DNA of 64,000 nucleotides from Clostridium luticellarii (GTDB lineage: Bacteria; Bacillota; Clostridia; Clostridiales; Clostridiaceae). The DNA is taken from contig NZ_PVXP01000002.1 of NCBI RefSeq assembly GCF_002995845.1, positions 81,960 to 145,959 on the forward strand, in the 5' to 3' direction. A program made the position numbers and the translations under genes. The notes beneath the pieces were generated by a model that was not told where the DNA came from, did no database searches, and saw only the letters and a program-made list of their open reading frames with translations. Shown piece after piece: positions 9,891 through 18,452 of this stretch (position 1 is the stretch's first letter; every line of letters begins with the position of its first letter).

Positions 9891-11270
9891 ATGATTGAAG
9901 AGAGTATTGCAAAAATTAGGACTGAAATACCTGGCCCAAAATCAAAGGAGCTTATTAAAAAAAGGGAAAAATATGTGGCTAAAGGAATCGGGTGTGCGGC
10001 ACCTATATTTGTAGAAGAGGCAGAGGGAGCCCTTATAAAAGATGTAGATGGTAATGTGTTTGTGGATTTTGCAGGGGCTGTAGGAGTCCAAAATGTGGGG
10101 CATAGAAATGATAAAGTAGTAAAAGCTGTAAAAGCCCAACTGGACAAATATATTCATCCTTGTTTTCATGTAAATATGTATGAGCCTTATATTTCACTGG
10201 CCCAAAAATTGGTGGAAGTAACTCCGGGGAATTATCCTAAAAAAGTCATGTTCGCAAACAGCGGTGCTGAAGCTGTGGAAAATGCCATCAAGATAGCCAG
10301 AGCTTATACAAAAAAATCGGGTGTTATTTCTCTTCAGGGATCTTTCCATGGGAGAACCAACATGACTATGTCCATAACAAGTAAGTATAAACCATATAAA
10401 GACAATTTCGGACCATTTTCTGCAGAAACCTATAAGACCTGCTCCGCTTATTGTTACAGATGTCCAGTTGGGCAAAAATATCCGGACTGCGGTATAGCTT
10501 GTGCAGGGCAGTTGAATACTATGCTGAAGACTGTGATTTCCAAGGATTCAATAGCTTGTTTGATAGCAGAGCCAGTACAGGGAGAAGGTGGTTTTGTAGT
10601 GCCTCCAAAAGAATATTTCCAAAAACTGCAGAAAATATGCAATGAAAATAACATAGTATTCATTGTAGATGAGGTTCAAGCTGGCTTTGCAAGAACGGGT
10701 AAATTGTTTGCCCATGAGAATTTTGGTGTGGATGCCGATATCATAACCATGTCCAAATCCATAGCCAACGGCATTCCTCTAAGTGCGGTTTTGGGAAAAG
10801 CTGAGATCATGGATGCTGCCTGTGTTGGAGGCATAGGAGGAACTTATTCAGGAAGCCCTCTGGGATGTGTTGCCGCACTCAAGGTAATAGAAGAAATAAA
10901 GGAGAAGAAGCTCTGTGACAGGGCTAATAAAATTGGACAATATATACTGAACAGGCTTAACCAGATGAAGGAGAAATATAATGTAATAGGGGATGTAAGA
11001 GGCCTTGGAGCCATGATTGGATTGGAGTTTGTGAAAGATGGAATTACCAGGGAGCCTTATAAGGAGCTGGTTGATAAGGTAATAGATTATAGCTTTAAGC
11101 ATGGGGTTATATTTTTAAATGCAGGCTTATACGGTAATGTGATAAGATTTTTGCCGCCTCTTGTAATGACTGAAACTCAAATCAAATACGGCATGGATGT
11201 ACTTGAAGATGCGATAGGTGAAATTACTGACACTAAGACAAAAGAGAAAAAGTACAAAAGTCTTGTTTAA
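9891..11270 (+). CDS. Class III aminotransferase (4-aminobutyrate type)
   Basis: A PLP fold-type I enzyme of about 459 residues. Motifs include NSGAEAVENAIKIARA, GSFHGRT, the cofactor Asp in FIVDEVQAGF and the Schiff-base Lys in TMSKSIANG. A Cys-rich insertion, CSAYCYRCPVGQ followed by PDCGIAC, is typical of the clostridial and archaeal branch. That branch includes GABA and omega-amino-acid aminotransferases but also some amino-acid racemases. The ATG at 9891 has TTGGAGGAAT before it; the in-frame TTG at 9876 overlaps this site. The neighbouring permease and downstream CoA-transferase suggest use of an amino acid as carbon source. Confidence 0.85.
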   Translation: MIEESIAKIRTEIPGPKSKELIKKREKYVAKGIGCAAPIFVEEAEGALIKDVDGNVFVDFAGAVGVQNVGHRNDKVVKAVKAQLDKYIHPCFHVNMYEPYISLAQKLVEVTPGNYPKKVMFANSGAEAVENAIKIARAYTKKSGVISLQGSFHGRTNMTMSITSKYKPYKDNFGPFSAETYKTCSAYCYRCPVGQKYPDCGIACAGQLNTMLKTVISKDSIACLIAEPVQGEGGFVVPPKEYFQKLQKICNENNIVFIVDEVQAGFARTGKLFAHENFGVDADIITMSKSIANGIPLSAVLGKAEIMDAACVGGIGGTYSGSPLGCVAALKVIEEIKEKKLCDRANKIGQYILNRLNQMKEKYNVIGDVRGLGAMIGLEFVKDGITREPYKELVDKVIDYSFKHGVIFLNAGLYGNVIRFLPPLVMTETQIKYGMDVLEDAIGEITDTKTKEKKYKSLV

Positions 11271-11308
11271 TAACTGAATAATAAAAAATGGGGATTGTGT
11301 ATTTATTA

Positions 11309-11339
11309 TAAGGGATGATATACGATCCCTTATTTTTTT
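11309..11339 (+). terminator. Rho-independent terminator after the aminotransferase gene
   Basis: AAGGGAT and ATCCCTT form a 7-bp stem around an 8-nt loop, followed by ATTTTTTTA. Confidence 0.85.
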
Positions 11340-11416
11340 ATAATGATGTTTTTTCATTGACGGGTAGATTACATTGTACTACAATGTAAAAAATATTGTG
11401 TTTGGAGGGTGAATAT

Positions 11417-12112
11417 ATGAAGCGTTTTAAATGTATAATGTTTGACTGCATGGAGACCATTGTAGACATGACTCAGCTTCCGGAAAAAAGCGATTATGCA
11501 CTTTGGGCATTTCAAGGTTCAAGATGTGAGGGGCATTTCAAAAATTTCGAGGAATTTTATGCGTATTACAAGAGGGCAGATGAACATATCCTATCCAATA
11601 TTCACCAGTATAGAGAATATGACTTTGAAGATATATATGTAGATATTATGAAAGAAAAGCATTTTGGTGAAAAAGAAAGTAGGGAGCTGGTGGAGGATCT
11701 TCTTGAAAATTTCTGGACAAGTTATAGAGATAAGTGCTACGTGAAAAAGGAAATTAAAGAGACCATTTCTTATTTAAACAGGGAATATGTCCTGGGAGTA
11801 GTTTCAAATTTCAAGGTAAAAGGGGGCATAGAAGAACTGCTCAGATACACTGGTGTAAGAAAATATTTTAGTTTTGTAATCAATTCCGCAGAAGAAGGAT
11901 GGAGAAAACCTCATCCCCGCATATATGCATCAGCTTTGACGAAAGCTAAATTTTCAAGTGAAGATACATTATTTATAGGAGATGATTTTGTCAATGATTA
12001 TGAAGGACCCCGGAGCTCAGGGATCGCAAGCATACTTTTTAACAAGGGAAAGAGTGTTAAATACAGTTGCAGAAAAATAAATAATTTTACAGAACTGCGG
12101 GAAATATTGTAG
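11417..12112 (+). CDS. HAD-superfamily hydrolase-like protein
   Basis: A 231-residue haloacid-dehalogenase-like protein. Motif I reads FDCMETIVD: the nucleophile Asp10 is present but the usual second Asp (DxD) is Met12. Motif II is VVSNF, motif III Lys lies in WRKPHPRIY, and motif IV is FIGDDFVNDYEG. Phosphatases of the family use the second Asp as general acid/base, so this protein may be a dehalogenase-type or altered enzyme. The ATG at 11417 follows TTGGAGGGTG. Its own promoter region appears to lie after the preceding terminator. Confidence 0.8.
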   Translation: MKRFKCIMFDCMETIVDMTQLPEKSDYALWAFQGSRCEGHFKNFEEFYAYYKRADEHILSNIHQYREYDFEDIYVDIMKEKHFGEKESRELVEDLLENFWTSYRDKCYVKKEIKETISYLNREYVLGVVSNFKVKGGIEELLRYTGVRKYFSFVINSAEEGWRKPHPRIYASALTKAKFSSEDTLFIGDDFVNDYEGPRSSGIASILFNKGKSVKYSCRKINNFTELREIL

Positions 12113-12226
12113 TAATAAATATATTGAAAATATATTTAAGCAAGCAAGGCAAAATATATAAAGGAAGAAGCAATGTTTGTAGTTTTAACCTACAGTAAAT
12201 CGATATGATCGATGAAATTTAGGTAA

Positions 12227-12255
12227 TTGATTACAGGTTAAACATAGTGTATAAT
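12227..12255 (+). promoter_or_regulatory. Candidate promoter with flanking inverted repeat for the atoDA-type genes
   Basis: TTGATT (12227) and TATAAT (12250) are separated by 17 nt. An inverted repeat, GTTTTAACCT at about 12182 and AGGTTAAAC at 12235-12243, overlaps the spacer. If real, the transcript carries a leader of about 330 nt before the CoA-transferase gene. The rest of 12113-12589 shows no gene. Confidence 0.45.
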
Positions 12256-12589
12256 AAATTTTACAGGAAATAATATTCATTGATAAGATTGGTAATTTTA
12301 CTGTTGATCATTTGAAATCGAAACCAGAGTTCATATTAGTGGACATTTGAAAGTGAATTTTTTTGAAAAATCATAATATTTATGAGTCTAAAATTTGTAT
12401 ATTTTGATCTTATGGAATTCAAGACAGGATTTAATATGGAGACTACGAATCAAGAGGTAACGAAAGGTAGAATTATCCAGATTAGAAATGAAGGGGGATT
12501 TGTTTATTGATAGAAATTAGCTAATTACGATAAAATTGATATAGTGTCATATATAAGGATTATTTAGGTGTTTGGGGGGAAATGCAAAT

Positions 12590-13297
12590 ATGCCAGAATT
12601 TTTGGAAATGGAAGAAGCTATAAAAAAATATGTAAAAGATGGATCGGATATTATGATTGGAGGATTTCTGGGAAGCAATGTACCATTGATGGCTATCGAT
12701 AAGTTGGTGAAACTTAGCATAAAAGATTTAACCCTTATATGTTCAACAAATTCTTTTCCAGGAGGAGGATTTGACGTAGGATTGCTGTTTGATCACGGAC
12801 TTGTAAAAAAATTTATAGGTTCCCATATAGGAACTAATCCAACTGCCGTAAAACAATATATTGAAAATAAAGTAGAAGTAGAGTATTGTCCTATAGGAAG
12901 TTTAGTAGAAAGAATAAGATGTGCTGCTGCTGGACTTGGTGGAGTATTAACACCTACCGGAGTGGGAACTTTAGTGGAAAAGGGTAAAAAAAAGATAAAA
13001 GTAGATAAAAGGGAATATCTTTTAGAAACTCCTTTAAAAGCGGATATTGCTCTGATAAAAGCCCAAAAAGCGGATAAAATGGGTAACCTTGTTTATAAAG
13101 GCACTCCTAATGCTAGTACTTTAATGGCCGCAGCTGCAGATATTACTATTGTTGAGGTTGAAGAGATAGTTGAAAACGGTGAAATTAAACCTGAACTAGT
13201 TCAAACTCCAGGAATTTTTAATAATGTGATATGTAAAGGATATAGCTGTCAACAATATAAGGATAAGATGTTAAAAGTATGGAGCAGATTACGGTAA
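12590..13297 (+). CDS. Acetate/acetoacetate-type CoA-transferase, subunit A
   Basis: Family I CoA-transferase alpha subunit (AtoD/CtfA/ScoA type), 235 residues. It shows the early GSDIMIGGFLGSNVP loop and the AAAGLGGVLTPTGVGT region typical of alpha subunits. It pairs with the beta subunit 21 nt downstream to move CoA between acyl-CoA and a free acid such as acetate, butyrate or acetoacetate. The ATG at 12590 lies 9 nt after GGGGGGA, so it is preferred over the upstream in-frame TTG. Confidence 0.9.
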   Translation: MPEFLEMEEAIKKYVKDGSDIMIGGFLGSNVPLMAIDKLVKLSIKDLTLICSTNSFPGGGFDVGLLFDHGLVKKFIGSHIGTNPTAVKQYIENKVEVEYCPIGSLVERIRCAAAGLGGVLTPTGVGTLVEKGKKKIKVDKREYLLETPLKADIALIKAQKADKMGNLVYKGTPNASTLMAAAADITIVEVEEIVENGEIKPELVQTPGIFNNVICKGYSCQQYKDKMLKVWSRLR

Positions 13298-13318
13298 TTT
13301 GGGAGGGAAGAAGTTTAA

Positions 13319-13984
13319 ATGAATAAGAGAAATAAAATAGCAAAGAGGGCTGCTAAAGAATTAAAAGATGGAATGGTAGTAAATTTAGGGTTTGGTATTC
13401 CAATCTTAGCGGCAAATTATGTTGATAAAGGAGTAAACGTTATTTTACAGTCTGAAAATGGTATTTTAAATTATGGAACAAACATAAAAACCAGTGAGGG
13501 AAATCCATTTTTTTGTGCAGCGAGTGGGGAACCGGTGGCTGCGTTACCCGGATGTTCTATTTTTACATTGGACATGTCTTTTTTAATTTTGAGAGGTGGA
13601 CATGTAGATATGACTATATTGGGAGCTTTAGAGGTGGACTCAGAGGGGAGTATAGCTAACTGGGCAACCCCCTATGGAAATAATAAATATGGACCCGGAA
13701 TGGGAGGAGCCATAGATATATTAGTAGGTACTAAAAAAGTGGTAGTTACTATGACACATAAATCCAAAAATGGTGAACCTAAAATTAGGGAAAAATGTTC
13801 CATGCCTTTATCAGCAGTTAAAGCTGTAGATTTGATTATTACTGATGAAGCTGTAGTAAGGGTGACAGATGAAGGATTGCTTCTGGAAGAAATAGCACAG
13901 GGGCTTACGGTAGATGAAGTTGTTAAAGATACTGAAGCGAAGCTTATTATATCGGATAATTTAAAGGTAAGTGAGATTTTATAA
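13319..13984 (+). CDS. Acetate/acetoacetate-type CoA-transferase, subunit B
   Basis: Family I CoA-transferase beta subunit (AtoA/CtfB type), 221 residues. The catalytic Glu that forms the glutamyl-CoA thioester lies in QSENGIL (Glu46). GGHVDMTILGALEVD and GMGGAIDI are family motifs. The ribosome site GGGAGGGAAG precedes the ATG. It is clearly co-transcribed with the alpha subunit. It is distinct from the glutaconate-type pair at 19686-21476, so the region has two CoA-transferase systems. Confidence 0.92.
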   Translation: MNKRNKIAKRAAKELKDGMVVNLGFGIPILAANYVDKGVNVILQSENGILNYGTNIKTSEGNPFFCAASGEPVAALPGCSIFTLDMSFLILRGGHVDMTILGALEVDSEGSIANWATPYGNNKYGPGMGGAIDILVGTKKVVVTMTHKSKNGEPKIREKCSMPLSAVKAVDLIITDEAVVRVTDEGLLLEEIAQGLTVDEVVKDTEAKLIISDNLKVSEIL

Positions 13985-14073
13985 TTAGAGAATATTAGTG
14001 TTGAGAATTTTATGTTCTATTGATAAATATTAGATAGTAAATTGCTATGTATAAAATAATTTTATGAAAAGTC

Positions 14074-14122
14074 AAATAGTCAGAAGTTAAGATTTCAAAA
14101 AAATCTTAACTTCTGACTATTT
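14074..14122. repeat. 22-bp perfect inverted repeat with 5-nt loop
   Basis: Positions 14074-14095 are the exact reverse complement of 14101-14122. The hairpin lies 90 nt after the CoA-transferase stop. It is likely a terminator or bidirectional transcription barrier, although no clean T-run follows. It could also be a small mobile-element remnant. Confidence 0.8.
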
Positions 14123-14740
14123 ACTAAAAATCATGTTAAATTCAATTTATGCACCATGTTACAGAAACTTGAAAAAATTAAGTGTTTCTGATAAAATAAA
14201 ATAGAGTAAATATTTAAATTTTCATACGTATACTTTAGATTGTTAAAAAAAGAACAAATATACTGAGATACTATGATTTTAGAATGAGATAAATTATAAT
14301 AAATTTCAACTCACAATATCTTCATCTGAAAGTTTGTATTTCAGGTGTTGTTTTTGTATGAATTTTTACATTGTTTTTATGGATAGCTTTTTCTCTGCCA
14401 GCTTTGATTTTTCATTGTTAGCGGTGGAAATTCTATAATATATTTACCAAGTGCTTTCTAAGTTCAGACCAGGTTTATTTAAAGGAATACTTCCTCGTGT
14501 CTGAATCTTAGAAAAACTTATCCGGGAGCTATATTTAATGTTAAAGTTTGAATATTGGGATTTAATTTTGGTAGAGTTTTGGCTTTATATAAAAAGTACC
14601 ATTAATTGATAGTTCTTCTTTGCGTTTTGAACTTTGTAATAAATGTAGCAGCCTTTGGATAAGTTGAATGCCGGATTAATAAAAAACAAGGGATTCAGGG
14701 TTATGTTTAAATTAGCAAAATTTGGGAAGAAGGTGATAAG
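14123..14740. other. Long gap before the cobalamin operon: candidate promoter, leader hairpin, transposase scrap
   Basis: No intact gene is seen. On the minus strand 14306-14347 reads HLKYKLSDEDIVS, like the N-terminal SDEDIV motif of IS5/IS1182-type transposases; it is very short. A TATAAT at 14434-14439 has only a weak -35. An imperfect inverted repeat (14458-14473 with 14492-14511, CTAAGTTCAGAC against GTCTGAATCTTAG) would lie in the leader. I could not find cobalamin-riboswitch core elements. Confidence 0.4.
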
Positions 14741-15295
14741 ATGTCGACAGTGCAATCGGTACAATCAACTATTGCTAAACGAGGTCTAGTGATGGTAGTT
14801 ACGGGTAATGGCAAGGGCAAGACGACTTCAGCATTTGGTCAAGCTTTACGTGCTATTGGGCATGGATATAAAGTATGTGTTATCCAGTTTATGAAGGGTA
14901 GAAAATACGGGGAAATCATAGCAGCAGAAAAATATATTCCGGATATTACAATTATTCAAAGCGGTCTTGACAGTTTTGTAATGAAAGATAATCCAGCTCC
15001 GATAGATATTGACCTTGCCAAACAGGGATTTAAAAAGGCTCAGGAAATTGTAAAAAGCAAAAAATATGACCTGGTTATCCTAGATGAGATTAATGTTGCT
15101 GTCAATTTTAATTTGATTTCAGAACAAGAGGTAATAGATTTAATCAAACAAAAACCCCTTGAAGTAAATCTGTTATTAACCGGTCGTTATGCTTCTGATA
15201 AAATTGAAGAAGCTGCAGATATGGTAAGTGATATAACTGAAGTTAAACATCACTATAATGCTGGAATTAAAGGTCAAGCAGGAATTGAATATTAA
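14741..15295 (+). CDS. cobO: Corrinoid adenosyltransferase (CobA/CobO/BtuR family)
   Basis: Transfers the adenosyl group of ATP to cob(I)alamin, making coenzyme B12. The 184-residue protein has the family P-loop GNGKGKTT at residues 22-29, IQFMKGRKYGE, and the LVILDEINVAVNF motif, which mark the CobA/CobO family rather than PduO or EutT. It is the first gene of the mutase operon, with AAGAAGGTGAT before the ATG. It therefore looks dedicated to supplying AdoCbl to the mutase encoded 33-48 nt downstream. The gap before the gene shows no recognisable B12 riboswitch. Confidence 0.9.
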   Translation: MSTVQSVQSTIAKRGLVMVVTGNGKGKTTSAFGQALRAIGHGYKVCVIQFMKGRKYGEIIAAEKYIPDITIIQSGLDSFVMKDNPAPIDIDLAKQGFKKAQEIVKSKKYDLVILDEINVAVNFNLISEQEVIDLIKQKPLEVNLLLTGRYASDKIEEAADMVSDITEVKHHYNAGIKGQAGIEY

Positions 15296-15343
15296 TTTGA
15301 TTTTCATAATTTATTTTCTAAACTAAGAATGGAGGTAGAAGAG

Positions 15344-17026
15344 TTGTTTGATAAACAAGTTCTCGATAAATCTAGTGAATTGCATAGAAAGTGGGAAGAT
15401 GCAGTTAAAAGGACAATTGCTAAACACCCGGATCAGAAGGAAAATTGGACGACTGTTTCAGATCAGCAGATAAAGAGGATATATGGTCCGGAAGACATTA
15501 AGGATATGAATTTTGAAAAGGATATATCTTATCCTGGACAGTATCCGTTTTTAAGAGGAAACCAGCCTACAGGATATCGTGGAAAGTATTGGACCTTCAG
15601 AATGTTTTCAGGTATGGGTACAGCTATAGAAACCAATGAAAGATGGCATTATCTTCTGTCTACAGGGCAGACGGGGCTGAGTACTGCTTTCGACTTCCCA
15701 ACTCTGATGGGTTATGATAGTGATTCTCCTAAAGCCAGAGGTGAAGTTGGAAAATGTGGAGTTGCCATAGATACCATTGCTGATTTTCAGGATCTTATAA
15801 AAGGTATTCCACTGGACAAAATAAGTACTTCCATGACTATCAATCCACCGGCTACGGTACTTTGGGCAATGTACTGTGCATCAGCACAGATGCAGAATGT
15901 CCCTCTTACAAAGATAAGCGGTACTATACAAAATGATATGCTTAAAGAATTCATTGCTCAGAAGACATTTATGTGTCCGCCTGAACCATCGGTAAAACTT
16001 ATCAGTGATACAGTAGAATTTGGAACTAAATATGTACCTAGATGGAACACTATAAGTATCAGTGGATACCATATCAGAGAGGCAGGTTCCACTGCTGTTC
16101 AGGAGTTGGCATTTACTTTGAGGGATGGTGTGGAATATGTAGAAGATGCCATAAATCGTAAGGGATTGAATGTAGACGATTTTGCACCTAGATTGTCATT
16201 TTTCTTTAATTCTCATATCGATTTCTTTGAAGAAATTGCCAAGATGAGAGCTGCCCGTAGGATGTGGGCAAAGATCATGAAAGAACGTTTCAAGGCAAAG
16301 AATCCTCGTTCACTATGGATGAGATTCCATACTCAGACTGCAGGATGCTCGCTTACAGCACAACAGCCTTATAACAATGTGGTAAGAACAGCTGTAGAAG
16401 CTTTGGCTGCTGTTATGGGAGGAACTCAGTCCCTTCACACCAATTCACTGGATGAAGTATTGTGTCTGCCTTCTGAACAAGCAGTACAGATTGCTCTTAG
16501 AACCCAGCAGATTCTTGCAGAGGAGACTGGAGTAGCAAATACCACGGATCCACTGGCAGGGTCTTATTTTGTTGAAGCTCTTACAAATAAGATGGAAAAA
16601 GAAGCTTGGGATTATATAAATAAAATTGATGAAATGGGCGGAATGGTTGCTGCCATAGAAAAAGGATTCCCTCAAATGGAAATATCAGATGCAGCATACA
16701 AGTTCCAGCAGCAGATAGATGCAAAGAAGAAGGTTGTAGTTGGAGTCAATAAGTATGTAGAAGAAAACGAAAAAGTGGATATTCCGATGGTGGAAATTGA
16801 TGAGTCCGTGGAAAAAGAACAGCTTAAACGTTTGGCTGATGTTAAGAGGCAGAGAGATGGACGCCAGGTTTCCAAATGTCTTAAGGATCTGGAAAGCGCA
16901 TGTAAAAAGGGAGAAAATGTTATGCCTTATTGTATAGAAGCAGTTAAAGCCTACGCAACTGTTGAGGAAATCTGCAATGTCTACAGAGATGTTTACGGTG
17001 AATACCGTGATCCTGGCATATATTAA
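15344..17026 (+). CDS. icmA: B12-dependent acyl-CoA mutase large subunit, isobutyryl-CoA mutase-like
   Basis: TIM-barrel substrate subunit of the methylmalonyl-CoA mutase family, about 560 residues, the size of IcmA/HcmA. It is shorter than methylmalonyl-CoA mutase because the B12 domain is a separate protein. In the substrate pocket, the Tyr of methylmalonyl-CoA mutase is Phe (FRMFSGMGTA, Phe88) and the carboxylate-binding Arg is Gln (EFIAQKTF, Gln206). They are 118 residues apart, exactly as Phe80/Gln198 in isobutyryl-CoA mutase. The radical-controlling His is kept in ISGYHIREAG. The TTG at 15344 sits 7 nt after GGAGGT; the ATG at 15329 overlaps that site. Predicted reaction: butyryl-CoA to and from isobutyryl-CoA. 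The natural substrate is unproven. Confidence 0.88.
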   Translation: MFDKQVLDKSSELHRKWEDAVKRTIAKHPDQKENWTTVSDQQIKRIYGPEDIKDMNFEKDISYPGQYPFLRGNQPTGYRGKYWTFRMFSGMGTAIETNERWHYLLSTGQTGLSTAFDFPTLMGYDSDSPKARGEVGKCGVAIDTIADFQDLIKGIPLDKISTSMTINPPATVLWAMYCASAQMQNVPLTKISGTIQNDMLKEFIAQKTFMCPPEPSVKLISDTVEFGTKYVPRWNTISISGYHIREAGSTAVQELAFTLRDGVEYVEDAINRKGLNVDDFAPRLSFFFNSHIDFFEEIAKMRAARRMWAKIMKERFKAKNPRSLWMRFHTQTAGCSLTAQQPYNNVVRTAVEALAAVMGGTQSLHTNSLDEVLCLPSEQAVQIALRTQQILAEETGVANTTDPLAGSYFVEALTNKMEKEAWDYINKIDEMGGMVAAIEKGFPQMEISDAAYKFQQQIDAKKKVVVGVNKYVEENEKVDIPMVEIDESVEKEQLKRLADVKRQRDGRQVSKCLKDLESACKKGENVMPYCIEAVKAYATVEEICNVYRDVYGEYRDPGIY

Positions 17027-17052
17027 TCAAATAACTCAAGGAGGAATATGTG

Positions 17053-17457
17053 ATGTCAAATAGAAAAATTCGTGTATTGTTGGCTAAACCAGGACTTGAT
17101 GGTCATGATCGTGGTATTAAGGTACTGGCTAGGTGTTTTCGTGATGCTGGTTTTGAAGTAATTTATACAGGATGTCATCAGACTCCTGAACAGATTGTAT
17201 CCGTTGCTCTTCAGGAGGACGTAGATGTGGTCGGTTTGAGTTGTCTGTCCGGAGCACATAAAACTCTGTTTCCTGAAGTAACTAAAATATTAAAGGAAAA
17301 GGGTGCTGATGATATTGCCGTTATAGGTGGAGGCATTATACCTGAACAGGATATGGATGCGCTTCATAAAGCTGGAATTCAGGCTATTTTTACCCCGGGA
17401 ACTCCATTGGAGGAAACTGTGGACTGGATCAATAAAAATGTAACTCCGAGGGCGTGA
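17053..17457 (+). CDS. icmB: B12-dependent acyl-CoA mutase small (cobalamin-binding) subunit
   Basis: A 134-residue Rossmann-like B12-binding subunit. The base-off motif DxHxxG is DGHDRG, with the cobalt-ligating His18. SCLSGAH and VIGGGIIP line the nucleotide-tail pocket. Its size matches IcmB/HcmB. It follows the large subunit by 26 nt and overlaps the next gene's start region, so the two subunits and their chaperone should be made together. The ATG at 17053 has AAGGAGGA 8 nt before it, making the GTG at 17050 less likely. Confidence 0.93.
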   Translation: MSNRKIRVLLAKPGLDGHDRGIKVLARCFRDAGFEVIYTGCHQTPEQIVSVALQEDVDVVGLSCLSGAHKTLFPEVTKILKEKGADDIAVIGGGIIPEQDMDALHKAGIQAIFTPGTPLEETVDWINKNVTPRA

Positions 17458-17459
17458 AT

Positions 17460-18419
17460 ATGATGAATGAATTGAGCAAAAAGGTGTTAGAAGGAAATGT
17501 ACGAGCAGCTTCACATATTATAAGAAACCTGGAGGATCAGATTCCAGGTACTGATGAAATCATGAGAGAGCTTTTTACGGCTTCCGGTAAATCCCACATT
17601 GTGGGGTTTACTGGTGCACCTGGAGCTGGTAAAAGTACTTTGATTGATGAACTTATTACAGTATACCGCAAGAAAAATAAAAGCATTGGTGTACTGGCGG
17701 TTGATCCAACCAGCCCTTTTACAGGAGGTGCAATTTTAGGTGACAGAATTCGTATGATGAATCATTCACAAGATGAAGATGTATTTGTCAGAAGTCTGGC
17801 AACAAGAGGATACATGGGAGGCCTTTCCAAAGCTGTAGGTGAGGGCATTCATGTTATGGAGGCTCTTGGGAAACAAAAGGTCATCGTAGAAACCTGTGGA
17901 GTGGGACAGCAGGAAGTGGATATAATAAATCACGCCCATACGGTGGTGGTGGTGCTTGTACCTGGAATGGGTGATGAGGTTCAGGCCATTAAGGCAGGTC
18001 TCATGGAAATAGCGGATATTTTTGTCATCAACAAGGCGGATCGTGATGGAGCAGGTAAGCTTTATCAGGAGCTGATAAATATGATAGCCATGTCATCCAA
18101 AGAGGGCAGCTGGAAAATTCCGGTTGTCAAGGTAACTGGTTTTAAGGAGCCCAAGAAATTTTCTCAAGATGTAGAAGAGGTATACAACAAGATAGAAGAG
18201 CATCATAAGTATTTGGTAGAGAGTAATCTTCTATCAAGCCGTATAAGAAGAAAGGCTGCAGCAGAGCTCAATGAGGCACTGTGGGCCAAAATACTTCAAC
18301 CGGTGCTAGATGATTTGAATTCCAGCGGAGAAATTGAAAAGCTGGTTGATAAATTGGTCAGCAGGGACACAGACCCTTATACTGCTGCTGAGAAAGTAGC
18401 ACGTAAATATATGAAATGA
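17460..18419 (+). CDS. meaB: MeaB/ArgK-type GTPase, mutase chaperone
   Basis: G3E-family GTPase that gates AdoCbl loading into acyl-CoA mutases and ejects damaged cofactor. The P-loop GAPGAGKST lies at residues 52-60, switch regions at DPTSPFTGG and GDRIRMM, ETCGVGQQEVD is the Walker B region, and NKAD is the G4 motif. Length of about 320 residues is normal. Its start is 2 nt after the small-subunit stop, consistent with translational coupling. It is a free protein, unlike IcmF where the G domain is fused between the mutase parts. Confidence 0.94.
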   Translation: MMNELSKKVLEGNVRAASHIIRNLEDQIPGTDEIMRELFTASGKSHIVGFTGAPGAGKSTLIDELITVYRKKNKSIGVLAVDPTSPFTGGAILGDRIRMMNHSQDEDVFVRSLATRGYMGGLSKAVGEGIHVMEALGKQKVIVETCGVGQQEVDIINHAHTVVVVLVPGMGDEVQAIKAGLMEIADIFVINKADRDGAGKLYQELINMIAMSSKEGSWKIPVVKVTGFKEPKKFSQDVEEVYNKIEEHHKYLVESNLLSSRIRRKAAAELNEALWAKILQPVLDDLNSSGEIEKLVDKLVSRDTDPYTAAEKVARKYMK

Positions 18420-18452
18420 TTAATTATATTAGGTAATAAGGGGGAAAAACAT

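Noticed and set aside
14123..14740. Cobalamin riboswitch upstream of the adenosyltransferase
   Set aside because: I searched the gap for B12-box and core elements and found none. The hairpin there does not resemble the class.
15344..17457. Methylmalonyl-CoA mutase or 2-hydroxyisobutyryl-CoA mutase
   Set aside because: The pocket has Phe in place of the MCM Tyr and Gln in place of the MCM Arg, and the 2-hydroxyisobutyryl enzyme has Ile at the Phe position. Position 27 after the Phe is Ala, not the Asp I recall for the hydroxyisobutyryl enzyme.
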